This document shows, piece by piece, positions 19,425 through 28,932 of a stretch of DNA of 56,604 bases; within the stretch, counting starts at the first letter, position 1; the number at the start of each line of letters is the position of its first letter. The position numbers were made by a program, and so were the translations under genes. The notes below the pieces were generated by a model. The model did not search any database. It worked only from the letters and a program-made list of their open reading frames with translations, and had not been told where the DNA came from. Origin of the DNA: Gammaproteobacteria bacterium. Lineage in GTDB: Bacteria > Pseudomonadota > Gammaproteobacteria > Coxiellales > Coxiellaceae. Where the stretch lies: positions 2,996 to 59,599 of the forward strand of contig JAPLRF010000041.1 in the NCBI GenBank assembly GCA_026399315.1, in the 5' to 3' direction.

Positions 19425-20336
19425 TTAATTACTGGGCGTTGGCGATTGTTTTTTTCGCGATTGTTGGGCCATTCTCAATACTGATTGACGTTCCTGTGGC
19501 TGATGAAAGCCAAATAAATGATTGCTGCTACTGCGTGTTGGCGAATATTGCTCTGGTGTCCGTCCCGCATCTGTTTTTGCTTCAGGCGTGATGTTCGACG
19601 GTGTTGGTGTTGGTGATGGGGGTGTTATCGTTAATCCCGGGCATTTAGCGCCATTTTCGAACTCAGCGAAATCTTCGATTGACCTAGCTGGAGCGATATT
19701 TTTAATCTTGGGATCGTTTGGTGTTTTCACTTGCGCATTCAATAACTCGAGTAATTGCATACATACATTATTTTGCGCATCTAATTTATTTTGAAAGTCA
19801 TTCACTGATACTATCTTATCAGTTTCCATTAGAATAGATTCAAAAATCATATTTGCGTTATAAGATTTTTCAAGGTTTTGATAGATTAATTTGTGTTCCG
19901 GATTTTTAGCGTCATAGCGCGCAAGCTTGCGAGTAGCTTCATATATTTTTTTGTATTCAATTGTATGGGCATGCTGTTTTTCAGAAAAACAAGCCTTTGT
20001 TTCAATAATTTCTTCATACGCATTGTAAAACGACCGCTCCACGTCTAAGCACGCACGATAACTGTTATTTAGCTTTTCAGTTAAAGCGGCGACGGAATCA
20101 GCGTTGGTTTCTGAGGCAGAAGAAGCGACTAATTTTTGGAATTCTTCGTGTCTATTTTTAAACGACACTAACAATGCTTTCATAAAGTCAGACTCTACAG
20201 TTTTTATATCGCCCCATGGCAACTCCAGCTGATCACATCTAACTTTGTAGCTTTTCAATAAGCTTAGTTTTTGCTTTTCAGTTGGTGATGCCTCAACAGG
20301 CTTTTTATCAGCTACTGGATGCGATTCTCTAGACAT
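19425..20336 (-). CDS. Unknown 303-residue protein with Pro/Ser/Thr-rich tail
   Basis: No recognised family. ATG at 20336 has GAGGAA upstream. Residues 15-215 are predicted helical, probably coiled coil. The last 80 residues are low complexity and rich in Pro, Ser and Thr (ITPPSPTPTPSN; QSRKKQSPTPSN). No signal peptide or membrane helix. The disordered polar tail is compatible with a type IV secretion effector in Legionellales, but nothing proves it. It converges on phrB. Confidence 0.75.
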   Translation of the reverse strand: MSRESHPVADKKPVEASPTEKQKLSLLKSYKVRCDQLELPWGDIKTVESDFMKALLVSFKNRHEEFQKLVASSASETNADSVAALTEKLNNSYRACLDVERSFYNAYEEIIETKACFSEKQHAHTIEYKKIYEATRKLARYDAKNPEHKLIYQNLEKSYNANMIFESILMETDKIVSVNDFQNKLDAQNNVCMQLLELLNAQVKTPNDPKIKNIAPARSIEDFAEFENGAKCPGLTITPPSPTPTPSNITPEAKTDAGRTPEQYSPTRSSSNHLFGFHQPQERQSVLRMAQQSRKKQSPTPSN

Positions 20337-20473
20337 TGATATTCCTCACGTTATGTTATTAATGCAATTAATATAACAGATTTATGTTAAGGAAATATTA
20401 GAGATAAAAATTGAATCGTGTTATAAAAGGCGGAAATGCCCCGTTTACACTTAATCACCTCATCAGGTTAAAT

Positions 20474-20545
20474 GTATCCGCTCCATTTTTCATGGTGCTG
20501 CTAATATATTATTGCTGTTGCAAGAAGTTATCAGGGATGTCACTG
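20474..20545. repeat. Partial copy of the GTATCCGCTC terminal-repeat element
   Basis: Begins GTATCCGCTCC and shares with the complete element at 37238-37355 the ordered boxes ATTTT..CA, ATTATTGCTGTTG and GTTATCAGGGAT. The opposite end (GAGCGGATAC) is not found within the expected 118 bp, so the right half has decayed or been replaced. It occupies part of the gap 20337-20710, in which I see no supported gene. Confidence 0.6.
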
Positions 20546-20710
20546 ACATCAAGTTATTGTTTATATGGCAATTCACGCCGCAGGGCGATTTCTGTTTTGA
20601 GGTAACGCATGCTGATTAGTTTGTCATTTTAGAGCCCAGCTTGGTTTGATATGTCCACAGGTTAACATGCCAATATTAAGAAATAATTAACAGTGCTCTA
20701 TTTTCCGGAA

Positions 20711-21556
20711 CTATAAACCGTTTAAGAAAATCCCGGAAAAAATAATCAGCCCAACCCATTGATTATTTAAAAACGCTTGAAAACAACTTTTCGGATCATG
20801 TGTTTTAATTAGCTTCTGTTGATGTAAAAACAATAAAGCAGCGATAAATATCGCGATAAAAAACACTGTTGAAAATGATAATAAATATCCCAGCAAGCAT
20901 AATAAAATAATAATCGAAATTTGAAATAATCCGATGATTAATCGATCGTGCTTTCCAAATAAAATAGCCGTTGATTTGATGCCGATTTTCAAATCATCCG
21001 CTCGATCGACCATCGCATATTGCGTGTCATAAACAATCGTCCATAAAATATTGATCAGCATGATAAGCAGAGAAATCAAGGGTACGTGATTGGTTTCAGC
21101 AGCAAAAGCCATGGGAATAGAAAATGAAAATGCGACCCCTAGAATGAATTGCGGCCAATGCGTGTAACGTTTCATGAAAGGATAAATAATCGCTGTAATA
21201 ACGGCAAAAAAAGCCAGTTTTATTGTCAGCGCGTTGGTAAATAATACCAATATGAACGCAATGAAACATAAAACTAAAAATAAAGTAATTGCATTTCGTG
21301 TTGAAATTTTTGCTGTAGCAAGTGGACGCGCTTGTGTGCGTAACACGTGTGAATCATAATTTCGATCTGCAAAATCATTGATGACGCAGCCTGCACTGCG
21401 CATAATGATAACGCCCGCAATAAAAATAAAAAAATTTTTAACGCTGGGAAGTCCGCCTGCGGCAATCCACAATGCCCATAACGTTGGCCATAATAATAAT
21501 AAAATGCCAATGGGTTTGTTAAGACGCATCAGTTGAATGTATTTTTTTAGAGGCAT
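20711..21556 (-). CDS. ubiA: 4-hydroxybenzoate polyprenyltransferase
   Basis: A 281-residue integral membrane prenyltransferase that attaches the isoprenoid tail to 4-hydroxybenzoate in ubiquinone synthesis. The first aspartate-rich motif is in NDFADRNYDSHVLRT, with the following ARPLA; the second is DTQYAMVDRADDLKIG. Eight or nine membrane helices are predicted. It overlaps ubiC by 10 bp, giving the classic ubiC-ubiA operon. Confidence 0.95.
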   Translation of the reverse strand: MPLKKYIQLMRLNKPIGILLLLWPTLWALWIAAGGLPSVKNFFIFIAGVIIMRSAGCVINDFADRNYDSHVLRTQARPLATAKISTRNAITLFLVLCFIAFILVLFTNALTIKLAFFAVITAIIYPFMKRYTHWPQFILGVAFSFSIPMAFAAETNHVPLISLLIMLINILWTIVYDTQYAMVDRADDLKIGIKSTAILFGKHDRLIIGLFQISIIILLCLLGYLLSFSTVFFIAIFIAALLFLHQQKLIKTHDPKSCFQAFLNNQWVGLIIFSGIFLNGL

Positions 21557-22023
21557 AAGCCCTCAAAAAAAGCAGGTAAGAAGTTTTCAACTATCAGCAA
21601 AGGCTGTCTTTTAAAATAAAAAACACTATGGCGGGCCAAATGACCGTCGGCATTTTTATAAAATGTAAAATTACTGCGCGTTAATGTAATGTCTTGAAAT
21701 AAAATATCGCCGATGGATTTTTCCTTGATATTTTTTAATTCCTCTGTGTCTTTGGTGATTGAAGTTTCAGGGATGATAACAGTGCAGGGAACCCATGTTT
21801 TATTTTCGCATCGCCATTCCATTCGTCGGATCCATGTTCTTGTTGTGTGAGTGATACCCAGTGCAGCAAGTGCTAAATCGCTAGCGATTCCCCAGTCGTC
21901 ATATAATAAATGATGGGTGATTTTATTGTGCGTGAATTCACGTAAGCGTTTTGTGAGTGATTGTGGGCTAGTAAGCCAGTCGCGTTCGATGTCGTTTAAA
22001 GTGTTAAGAATAGGATTGTCCAT
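21547..22023 (-). CDS. ubiC: Chorismate pyruvate-lyase
   Basis: A 158-residue enzyme making 4-hydroxybenzoate and pyruvate from chorismate, the first committed step of ubiquinone synthesis. The segment DWLTSPQSLTKRLRE corresponds to the family N-terminus, RMEWRCENKTWVPCTVIIP to the active-site strand, and the C-terminal FKRQPLLIVENFLPAF matches UbiC. I chose ATG 22023 (AAGG upstream) because it gives normal family length; an in-frame ATG pair at 22107 would add 28 unmatched residues. Confidence 0.9.
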   Translation of the reverse strand: MDNPILNTLNDIERDWLTSPQSLTKRLREFTHNKITHHLLYDDWGIASDLALAALGITHTTRTWIRRMEWRCENKTWVPCTVIIPETSITKDTEELKNIKEKSIGDILFQDITLTRSNFTFYKNADGHLARHSVFYFKRQPLLIVENFLPAFFEGLCL

Positions 22024-22162
22024 GTGCCTTGTATTTCTTTTAAAATTTTTGCTGATTGTTGCACGATAGCTGACGTATTGAAAGGTGTCGGGGATCTGTA
22101 GCATCATCCTGCATTTAATGATGTCCTGCTAACTGATCCCTGATAATTGATCTCAGATCCTA

Positions 22163-22861
22163 TCAGCGTGAAACAATAACCGTTGTGCCAATATTCAAGA
22201 AATCATTGTTCAACCACTTAGCGTCATTAAAAAATAACCGAACGCAACCATGGCTGGCATTATAACCAGGCAATGTTGAGCCGTGTAATGCAAACCCGCC
22301 GTGAAAATGCATGCAATAAGGCATGGGTGCACCGCCGTTTGTTTCAATCGGGAATTTTGACGATTTGCAATCCTCACCTTGCTTGCGATAAATTTTAAAA
22401 CTACCTGTTGCCGTATTGCAGCTGTGTCCAACGTCAGGGCAGTAACCGCGTCCACCTGACACAGGCCCCCAGTGCACTAGATTGCCTTCTGCGTCGTAGG
22501 CGCCAAATGCTTGTGATGTGAGATTCACCACTAATTCCTTTTTGCCGCCGGTGCTGCGGTGTTCAGGAAATGGGGATAATGAGTTGTTTGAAATGCTGCT
22601 TAAATTGCTAGGAACCACGATCCAAGTCCGATAACGAAGCGGCATATTGGTTCGATTGAGGCGCATGACCAATTCTCTTTCGCGCGCATTGGAGAACATA
22701 CTCTCCCATGTTGCACCTCGCGTTACTTTGACGCATTTAAAACCATCGTAACCGCATAAATTCTGCCCATAATAACGTTGCGCCAAACTTTCAGTGCTAA
22801 ATGTGAGGCCGCCAATAAGCAGTGCGGCTGTTATGGCAGAAACGGTTGTGTTCATTTTCAT
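22163..22861 (-). CDS. L,D-transpeptidase (YkuD family)
   Basis: A 232-residue periplasmic protein. A signal peptide covers about residues 1-27 (ending ESLAQ). The catalytic motif HGSTLPGYNASHGCVRL near the C-terminus carries the nucleophilic cysteine and histidines of YkuD transpeptidases, which form 3-3 cross-links or attach proteins to peptidoglycan. ATG 22861 is preceded by AGAGGG; an upstream ATG at 22894 lacks support. It could compensate partly for the broken PBP1A gene, which is speculation. Confidence 0.92.
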   Translation of the reverse strand: MKMNTTVSAITAALLIGGLTFSTESLAQRYYGQNLCGYDGFKCVKVTRGATWESMFSNARERELVMRLNRTNMPLRYRTWIVVPSNLSSISNNSLSPFPEHRSTGGKKELVVNLTSQAFGAYDAEGNLVHWGPVSGGRGYCPDVGHSCNTATGSFKIYRKQGEDCKSSKFPIETNGGAPMPYCMHFHGGFALHGSTLPGYNASHGCVRLFFNDAKWLNNDFLNIGTTVIVSR

Positions 22862-23104
22862 GATTATGCCCTCTTTTTCGTTGTGTATATTCAATACATT
22901 TCAGTATAGTGCTTATTTAATTTTTTTCATTTTTATTTCCTTTTTTTTTGAAAATTTGACCTAATTTGGGTCAAAGTGGCTTTGGAGCGTGCGTCAAGTC
23001 TGGGTAAAATTCGATCAAATTTAATTTTCTTTAATATTACCTTAAGCTTGATCCAGTACAATGAGGATATTCAAATTTTTTACTTCACAGGAGCCAAGCT
23101 ACTC

Positions 23105-23665
23105 ATGTCAATTTTTTCTGAAACTATGGTTAAAGCGATTGCTGATTATCGCTTTTTATTGCGCCGCTATTTAAAGCAAGCAGAGCGTATGACAAAACTG
23201 CAAAAATTTAAATTGCGTGATATAGCCATTTACGACAATGATTTGGCTTTGTTTGAAACGGGACGGGCGATTATCGCTGATATCGAGGAAAATATAGAAA
23301 TACCGAGCCAAGGCTATTATTCTTATTCTGGCATCAAAGAATTTCGCCATTATTTAAAATCATTTTTAGAAAACTATCATGTTGAGAACGGTCAGGTGGT
23401 GCATCGCGCTCAAAAAGCGTCTCGTGCTTTACTGGAAGCGATTCAGTTGACGACAAATCCACGCGACCAACTCGATGAAGTGGTGGCTCGAAAATTATGT
23501 GACTGTAATGTGACGGTTGTCGGGTTTGGTTCGATTGAGCAATGCGAATTACAGATGCAAATTTTAGAACGCTTGCAAGCCAATAATCCGGGGTTTTACA
23601 CTGACATTATTGCGCACTTGGAATCCTTGATGGCTACGGAACATCCGCTATCTGATGCGGAATGA
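23105..23665 (+). CDS. Unknown conserved-looking 186-residue protein
   Basis: No recognised family. Start ATG 23105 follows CAGGAG at 23088-23093; the frame is open further upstream but without a better site. The protein is soluble, mixed charge and mainly helical, with internal sequence FKLRDIAIYDNDLALFETGR and DEVVARKLCDCNVTVVGFG. Codon use matches neighbours, so it is probably native. It precedes the DUF2390 gene by 127 bp on the same strand. Confidence 0.7.
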   Translation: MSIFSETMVKAIADYRFLLRRYLKQAERMTKLQKFKLRDIAIYDNDLALFETGRAIIADIEENIEIPSQGYYSYSGIKEFRHYLKSFLENYHVENGQVVHRAQKASRALLEAIQLTTNPRDQLDEVVARKLCDCNVTVVGFGSIEQCELQMQILERLQANNPGFYTDIIAHLESLMATEHPLSDAE

Positions 23666-23792
23666 TAAGAACAGTTGTCAGTGTCTGGGATCGGTGTCAG
23701 TATAATTACTGATACTATTAAAGGCTTCGCATACAGTAATGAGTCTTGGTATTTAATGTAATGAAGTAGATGCCCAAAAAAAGGTGAATATC

Positions 23793-24398
23793 ATGGAAGA
23801 TTTCAACCGTCACTGCCTTTTTACACAATTCACCAGTGAATTGCTGTCACACCCCGAATTAAATCAATCCATATATCATCTGCAGCACGCCAGTGGTTTT
23901 AATATCAATATTATTTTGTATTTCTTGTGGGTGGCAAAATCACGTTATGGTCGTTTATCGAAACGCAATGTGAAAGAATTGGAAGCGCAAGTGATGTTGT
24001 GGCATCAGCGCGTTATTGCGGAATTAAAATATACTTATGCTTTGTTGGGCGACCGAACAGATTCAATTTCCACTAACATTAAGCAATTACTCAAAGAAGA
24101 AATTGCAAAAGCGCACATGATTGAACAATGCATGTTGTATGAATCCAGAATTAAAACGCGTGTGTTGCGCCGTACGCCGCAACAACAATTAATGGATGCT
24201 TGTGCTAGCATGTTATATTATTGCGAATTAAAAAATGATTTATTGATTGAGGAAGATCAAGCTGCCTTTAATCAATTATTTTATTTTGTGTTTGATAGTT
24301 TTTCCCGTGCCGAAGTGGAGCAGGAAATTAGCCTGACGTTTAATCAGTTAAAAATAAACGCGGAAACGCCGACACAATTGATGTGGGAAGCTTTTTAA
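23793..24398 (+). CDS. DUF2390 (TIGR02444) family protein
   Basis: A 201-residue soluble protein. HLQHASGFNINIILYFLWVAKSRYGRLS is the signature of this proteobacterial family, in which a pattern of ...LQdrhGldVNlLLfclWl... recurs near the N-terminus. Function unknown. ATG 23793 has AAGG at the right distance, better than the GTG at 23784. Followed 18 bp later by a lipoprotein gene. Confidence 0.8.
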   Translation: MEDFNRHCLFTQFTSELLSHPELNQSIYHLQHASGFNINIILYFLWVAKSRYGRLSKRNVKELEAQVMLWHQRVIAELKYTYALLGDRTDSISTNIKQLLKEEIAKAHMIEQCMLYESRIKTRVLRRTPQQQLMDACASMLYYCELKNDLLIEEDQAAFNQLFYFVFDSFSRAEVEQEISLTFNQLKINAETPTQLMWEAF

Positions 24399-24416
24399 AG
24401 AATTACTGGAATTATT

Positions 24417-24962
24417 ATGACGAAAAAATGGATCACTTCCTTTGTTTGCGCGGGATTATTAGTAGCATTATTTGCTGGGTTATCAGGTTGCGCGCATGAT
24501 GCCGTTCCTGCCTATGTTAAAGACCCCGTCCTTCAAAATTTAACAGCACATGAGCGCAGATTAATTGTGGATATTGATTCTTCTGGCATTCAAGTGATTA
24601 AACAGGGTATGCGATTTACGTTTGTGATTCCAACGGATGGCTTTTTTGAAAATGACACGCGCGAACTTAATCCCGCTCGAGATAAGGATTTAGATCGATT
24701 GGCGGAATTTATTGTTCGTTATACGCGTTATTTTGCACATCCAAAAGTATCGGTAACAGGCTATACCGACAAAGTATGGTTAAATCCAACGCGACGAAAA
24801 TTATCAAGACATTATGCTGATGCGATTACAACTGTTCTTCAAGATGACGGTGTTTCAAGCATTGTTTCCGTGGGCGGCGAAGGAGCAAAACACCCTATCG
24901 CCAGCAACCATTATCCGATGGGGACGGCCTTTAACAGACGCGTTGAAGTGACTATTCATTAG
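24417..24962 (+). CDS. OmpA-domain lipoprotein
   Basis: A 181-residue lipoprotein: signal peptide with lipobox LSGC (cysteine about residue 25), then an OmpA-like peptidoglycan-binding domain (KVSVTGYTDKVW...RRKLSRHYADAI...NRRVEVTIH). It would anchor the outer membrane to peptidoglycan. Short OmpA-type lipoproteins of this size include DotK/IcmN of the Dot/Icm type IV secretion system of Legionellales; no other dot/icm gene is visible here, so that assignment is only a possibility. Overlaps the convergent rdgB by 4 bp. Confidence 0.85.
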   Translation: MTKKWITSFVCAGLLVALFAGLSGCAHDAVPAYVKDPVLQNLTAHERRLIVDIDSSGIQVIKQGMRFTFVIPTDGFFENDTRELNPARDKDLDRLAEFIVRYTRYFAHPKVSVTGYTDKVWLNPTRRKLSRHYADAITTVLQDDGVSSIVSVGGEGAKHPIASNHYPMGTAFNRRVEVTIH

Positions 24963-25582
24963 TGTTTATGCTCAATCATTGCGTGAAACACTTCAATCAG
25001 TTGATCAACCACTTGCCCACGATGACTAATATGATTTTTTTCATCGGTGGTTAATTCAGCGGCTGAGCAATGATGGCTGGTCACATAAAAAATAGGATCA
25101 TATCCAAATCCATTATTACCGCGGGGTGCGCGCAAAATGGAGCCTTCCCAAATACCATGGCAAATTAATGGCACTGGATCATCTTCATATTCAACGAGTG
25201 CTAATACGCAGTGATAACTCGCACCGCGCTCACCATCGTCGACATCTTTCATTTCATCTAATAATTTTTGATTGCGTTGATCTGAAGTCGCATTTTCACC
25301 CGCGTATCGAGCAGAATAAACACCCGGCGCACCATCGAGCGCATCAACAACCAGGCCAGAGTCATCTGCAAGTGCAGGTAAGCCGGAGATTTTTGCTGCA
25401 TGACGTGCCTTTAAAATGGCGTTTTCAATAAATGTTTTTCCGGTTTCTTCGGCATCAGGAATGGAAAATTCGCTTTGTGGAATCCATTCAATGGGTAATA
25501 TTTTCAGCATAGATTGGAATTCGGCAATTTTGCCTTCATTGCTGGTGGCAAGAACAATTTGAAGTGGGGTTTCTGTTGTCAT
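24959..25582 (-). CDS. rdgB: dITP/XTP pyrophosphatase (HAM1 family)
   Basis: A 207-residue house-cleaning enzyme hydrolysing dITP and XTP. Motifs: LATSNEGKIAEF near the N-terminus, ADDSGLVVDALDGAPGVYSARYAG, and GNNGFGYDPIFY. ATG 25582 is chosen because the MTTETPLQIVLATSN start gives family length; a further upstream ATG adds a hydrophobic stretch foreign to the family. Confidence 0.95.
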   Translation of the reverse strand: MTTETPLQIVLATSNEGKIAEFQSMLKILPIEWIPQSEFSIPDAEETGKTFIENAILKARHAAKISGLPALADDSGLVVDALDGAPGVYSARYAGENATSDQRNQKLLDEMKDVDDGERGASYHCVLALVEYEDDPVPLICHGIWEGSILRAPRGNNGFGYDPIFYVTSHHCSAAELTTDEKNHISHRGQVVDQLIEVFHAMIEHKH

Positions 25583-25681
25583 GATTTTTCCATTTACGTT
25601 TTTATTGTACATTACAGCGCTGGACACAAAATTCAGAGTCATTATATACTCGAGCAAAATTTAACATAAGAGTGCCTTGCG

Positions 25682-26932
25682 ATGATAGTAACCCATAGCA
25701 AAAAAAGTACGAAAAACAGCGAATGGATTGCTTTGTTATTATTGAGCACGTGTTTTTTTGTTTCCCCTGTCAGCGTTTCGCTGACCAGCATCACTTACTT
25801 TGGCGCATTTTTATTTTTGATGATATCGGGAGATTGGCATAAACGATGGGATCAGATTAAAAATAATAAAGCGGCTTTGAGTTTTTGGCTGTTTTTTTCC
25901 TTGTTTGTTGTTGGAATTTTTCATTCTACATCGACTTCACATTTTATTATAAAAGACATTCAAAAACATCATTGGATGTTGATGACGCCATTTTTTATGA
26001 TGATTGTGAATGATGAGTGTTGGCGTCAACGCATGATCAATCTGTTCTTGATCGCTATGATTGTCACCTTGTGTTTATCTGGATTTCAATTTTTTACTCA
26101 TGTCAGACTTTCAGATGTAATTCATTTGTTGCGTCCGCAATACGATATTTCAAGCGTTTTTGTTGATCATATCGTGCAGAGTTTTATGATGAATGTGGCT
26201 GCTTTTATTTGCGCATATCGTTTTCTTTTCGAAAAAAAATTCAGAGTCTACTACGCGATTATTTTTCTATTGATGGCGATAAATATATTGGTAATGAGTC
26301 AGGGACGAACAGGCTACGGCATATTTTTCCTTTTGCTGTGTTATTTGGGCGTCATTCGATTCGGTTGGCGTGGCATGATTTTAAGCGGGCTTGCCAGTGT
26401 GTTGTTAATCACCCTTGTTTTTTTTACGTCACCTAGCTTTAATTTTCGCGTGAGAAAAATAGAGCAGGAATATACGCATTACAATCAAATGCAGAAAAAA
26501 TCGGCTGTGTTAGTCCATCATTACGCCGTTGCGCAACGAATTGAGTTATGGCATATATCCAAGGTGATGATAAAAGAGCGCCCTTGGTTTGGTTATGGTA
26601 CCGGTGGCATTCAAACGCAACTGCCTATTATTATCCCTGCAAAAGACAGGCTTTATAATCCATCGGTTGATTATGTCGAATCTATCTATTTGAATTTTTT
26701 ATTGGAGTTTGGTGTTGCTGGATTGATTGTTTTGATTATTGCATTTTATATGCAAATAAAAACAACCTTGCAATTACCGCGCCAATACCGTTGTTTGATG
26801 CAAGCAACGTTAATTGCATTGCTATTTGGTGGATTATTTAATGGGTTTTTGCATTCATTTTCAGTTTCGCATTTTTACGCCCTAATTTCCGTTGTTTGTT
26901 TCAGTTCTCTCCATAAGGCACATTATGATTAA
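25682..26932 (+). CDS. O-antigen ligase family protein
   Basis: A 416-residue polytopic membrane protein with about eleven predicted helices and the Wzy_C/WaaL signature (large periplasmic loop, RIELWHISKVMIKERPWFGYGTGG). Such enzymes transfer polymerised glycan onto lipid A-core or polymerise O units. It overlaps the next glycosyltransferase gene by 8 bp, supporting an LPS role. Confidence 0.88.
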   Translation: MIVTHSKKSTKNSEWIALLLLSTCFFVSPVSVSLTSITYFGAFLFLMISGDWHKRWDQIKNNKAALSFWLFFSLFVVGIFHSTSTSHFIIKDIQKHHWMLMTPFFMMIVNDECWRQRMINLFLIAMIVTLCLSGFQFFTHVRLSDVIHLLRPQYDISSVFVDHIVQSFMMNVAAFICAYRFLFEKKFRVYYAIIFLLMAINILVMSQGRTGYGIFFLLLCYLGVIRFGWRGMILSGLASVLLITLVFFTSPSFNFRVRKIEQEYTHYNQMQKKSAVLVHHYAVAQRIELWHISKVMIKERPWFGYGTGGIQTQLPIIIPAKDRLYNPSVDYVESIYLNFLLEFGVAGLIVLIIAFYMQIKTTLQLPRQYRCLMQATLIALLFGGLFNGFLHSFSVSHFYALISVVCFSSLHKAHYD

Positions 26933-27938
26933 GCATATTTTAATTTCCAGAACCGATAATATGGGTGATGTGATTTTAACACTTCCTCTTGCGGGCGTTC
27001 TCAAGAATTCCTTTCCGGGCGTTAAGATTTCATTTCTGGCGCGTGATTATGTTCGATCTATCGTGGAGCATTGCGCGAATGTAGATGAGTTTATCAGTTG
27101 GGATGCTTTGTCGTTAAAAAAGGAATCTGATGCGGCTGAAGAAATAAGAGCGCAGCAATTTGATGTGGCAATTCATGCGTTTCCTAAAAAAGAAATTGCG
27201 CGCTTGATCAAAAAATCGGGCGTACCTTGTCGTATTGGCACATCTCGGCGTTTGTATCATTGGTTAACCTGTAATGAACGCGTGAATTTTAGCCGTATAA
27301 AATCGAATTTGCATGAAGCACAGTTGAATCTTAATTTGCTAAAACCATTAAATATAGAAGTTAACAATGACCTCAATTATTTGAGTGAGCAAATAGGATT
27401 GCGATTTGAAAAAAAATTGTCTGCGCATTTACAGTCATTTATAAAACCCGATCACTTCAATTTAATTATTCATCCCTTTACCAGTGGCCACACACGCGAA
27501 TGGCCCGTTTCACATTTTATTGCTTTAATTCAGCAATTGCCACGCGAGCGCGTCAATATCATTGTGACGGGATCGCAAAAAGAGGCGAATATTATTTACA
27601 ACCGTATTATGCCGCAGTGTTCGCATGTTATGAATGCGGCAGGTAAGTGTAATTTAAATGAGTTAATGCAGCTGATACGCAGTGCGGATGGGCTGCTTGC
27701 CAATTCGACAGGACCATTGCATTTGGCAGCTGCATTAGGTATTCATGCGTTGGGGCTATATCCTTTCAGAAAGGGAATAGACCCCAATCGTTGGAAACCC
27801 ATTGGGAAGAAGGCTAAATTTTTAGTGACAGATCCCAATTGTAATGTGCCTGGATGTCATGGGAAAAATGATTGTTTTTGTATGGAGTCGATTACGGTGG
27901 ATCAAGTCAAAAATGTTATTACGCGCTGGATATTATAA
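26925..27938 (+). CDS. Glycosyltransferase family 9 (heptosyltransferase-like)
   Basis: A 337-residue GT-B fold enzyme. SRTDNMGDVILTLPLAGVLK at the N-terminus and HPFTSGHTREWP...LLANSTGPLHLAAALG in the C-terminal half are GT9 hallmarks (ADP-heptose:LPS heptosyltransferases). ATG 26925 has ATAAGG upstream. A cysteine cluster near the C-terminus (CNVPGCHGKNDCFC) is typical of a subgroup. Coupled to the ligase gene before it and, through TAATG, to hemH after it. Confidence 0.9.
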   Translation: MIKHILISRTDNMGDVILTLPLAGVLKNSFPGVKISFLARDYVRSIVEHCANVDEFISWDALSLKKESDAAEEIRAQQFDVAIHAFPKKEIARLIKKSGVPCRIGTSRRLYHWLTCNERVNFSRIKSNLHEAQLNLNLLKPLNIEVNNDLNYLSEQIGLRFEKKLSAHLQSFIKPDHFNLIIHPFTSGHTREWPVSHFIALIQQLPRERVNIIVTGSQKEANIIYNRIMPQCSHVMNAAGKCNLNELMQLIRSADGLLANSTGPLHLAAALGIHALGLYPFRKGIDPNRWKPIGKKAKFLVTDPNCNVPGCHGKNDCFCMESITVDQVKNVITRWIL

Positions 27939-28912
27939 TGAAAAACCCCATTGGTGTTTTACTTGTTAACCTCGGCACGCCTGACGCGCCGACTGAAGAG
28001 GCTGTGAGAAAATATCTCGATGTTTTCTTGTCTGATCCCTATGTGATTACCTTGCCTAAAATACTGCGCGATTTTTTAGTGCAAAAAGTTATTTTACGTA
28101 AACGCCCGAAGCTCTCTGCGCACGCTTATCAAAAAGTTTGGACGCCCAATGGATCGCCACTGTTGGTTAATAGTGTCGCGCTTCAAGACGCGGTGGCAAA
28201 AAATTTAGGGAGTGATTATGTTGTTGCGCTGGGCATGCGTTATGAAAATCCCAGCATGGCGAGCGCTATTGAATTTCTCAAAAATAAAAATTGCGAAAAG
28301 ATTGTTGTATTACCCTTGTTCCCACAATTTTCCAGTGCGACAACGCAGTCCGCATTGGATAATATAGATCTGGTTTTCAATGATAAAAATCACTTTCCGG
28401 AATTAAAAATTGTCCGTGATTTTCATAATCAAGAATTTTACACGCATTCTTTCGCGGATATAATTCAGACGGCGTTTAATAAAAATAATTCAGAATTTGT
28501 TTTGATGAGTTATCACGGATTGCCCTCACGATATCCTGGTGCGCATCACTATCGTCAGCAGTGTTATGTTTCTTCCGAGTTAATTGCAAAAAAGGCGGGC
28601 TTAAATCAAAATCAATTCCAGGTGTCATTTCAATCTCGATTGGGTTTCACCAAATGGATAAGTCCTTATACAGATCATGTTATTAAAGCCTTGCGGAAAA
28701 GAAATATTAAAAGGCTCGCTGTTGTCTGTCCCTCGTTCGTTGCAGATTGCATTGAAACCCTTGAAGAAATTGATATTCGCTTACGCGCGCAGTGGTTGAT
28801 GCTGGGCGGTGAATCGTTTGAATTAATTCCCTGCTTGAACGCAGATGAAGTGTGGGTGAAGGCGTTGAGTGATATGATTATCGCAGAAACGCGCCCGGCA
28901 GGGTGCGTGTGA
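27938..28912 (+). CDS. hemH: Ferrochelatase
   Basis: A 324-residue enzyme inserting Fe2+ into protoporphyrin IX, the last haem step. Motifs: GVLLVNLGTPDAPT at the N-terminus, LPLFPQFSSATT, and the active-site SYHGLPSRY. Start is the ATG of the TAATG overlap with the glycosyltransferase gene, giving normal length. A longer frame upstream lies inside the previous gene and is not used. Confidence 0.96.
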   Translation: MKNPIGVLLVNLGTPDAPTEEAVRKYLDVFLSDPYVITLPKILRDFLVQKVILRKRPKLSAHAYQKVWTPNGSPLLVNSVALQDAVAKNLGSDYVVALGMRYENPSMASAIEFLKNKNCEKIVVLPLFPQFSSATTQSALDNIDLVFNDKNHFPELKIVRDFHNQEFYTHSFADIIQTAFNKNNSEFVLMSYHGLPSRYPGAHHYRQQCYVSSELIAKKAGLNQNQFQVSFQSRLGFTKWISPYTDHVIKALRKRNIKRLAVVCPSFVADCIETLEEIDIRLRAQWLMLGGESFELIPCLNADEVWVKALSDMIIAETRPAGCV

Positions 28913-28932
28913 ACCGCGCCATGAGATTAAAT

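Noticed and set aside
20411..20605. 64-codon plus-strand frame
   Set aside because: Runs across the partial GTATCCGCTC repeat, cysteine-rich odd composition and no ribosome-binding site; best read as repeat sequence.
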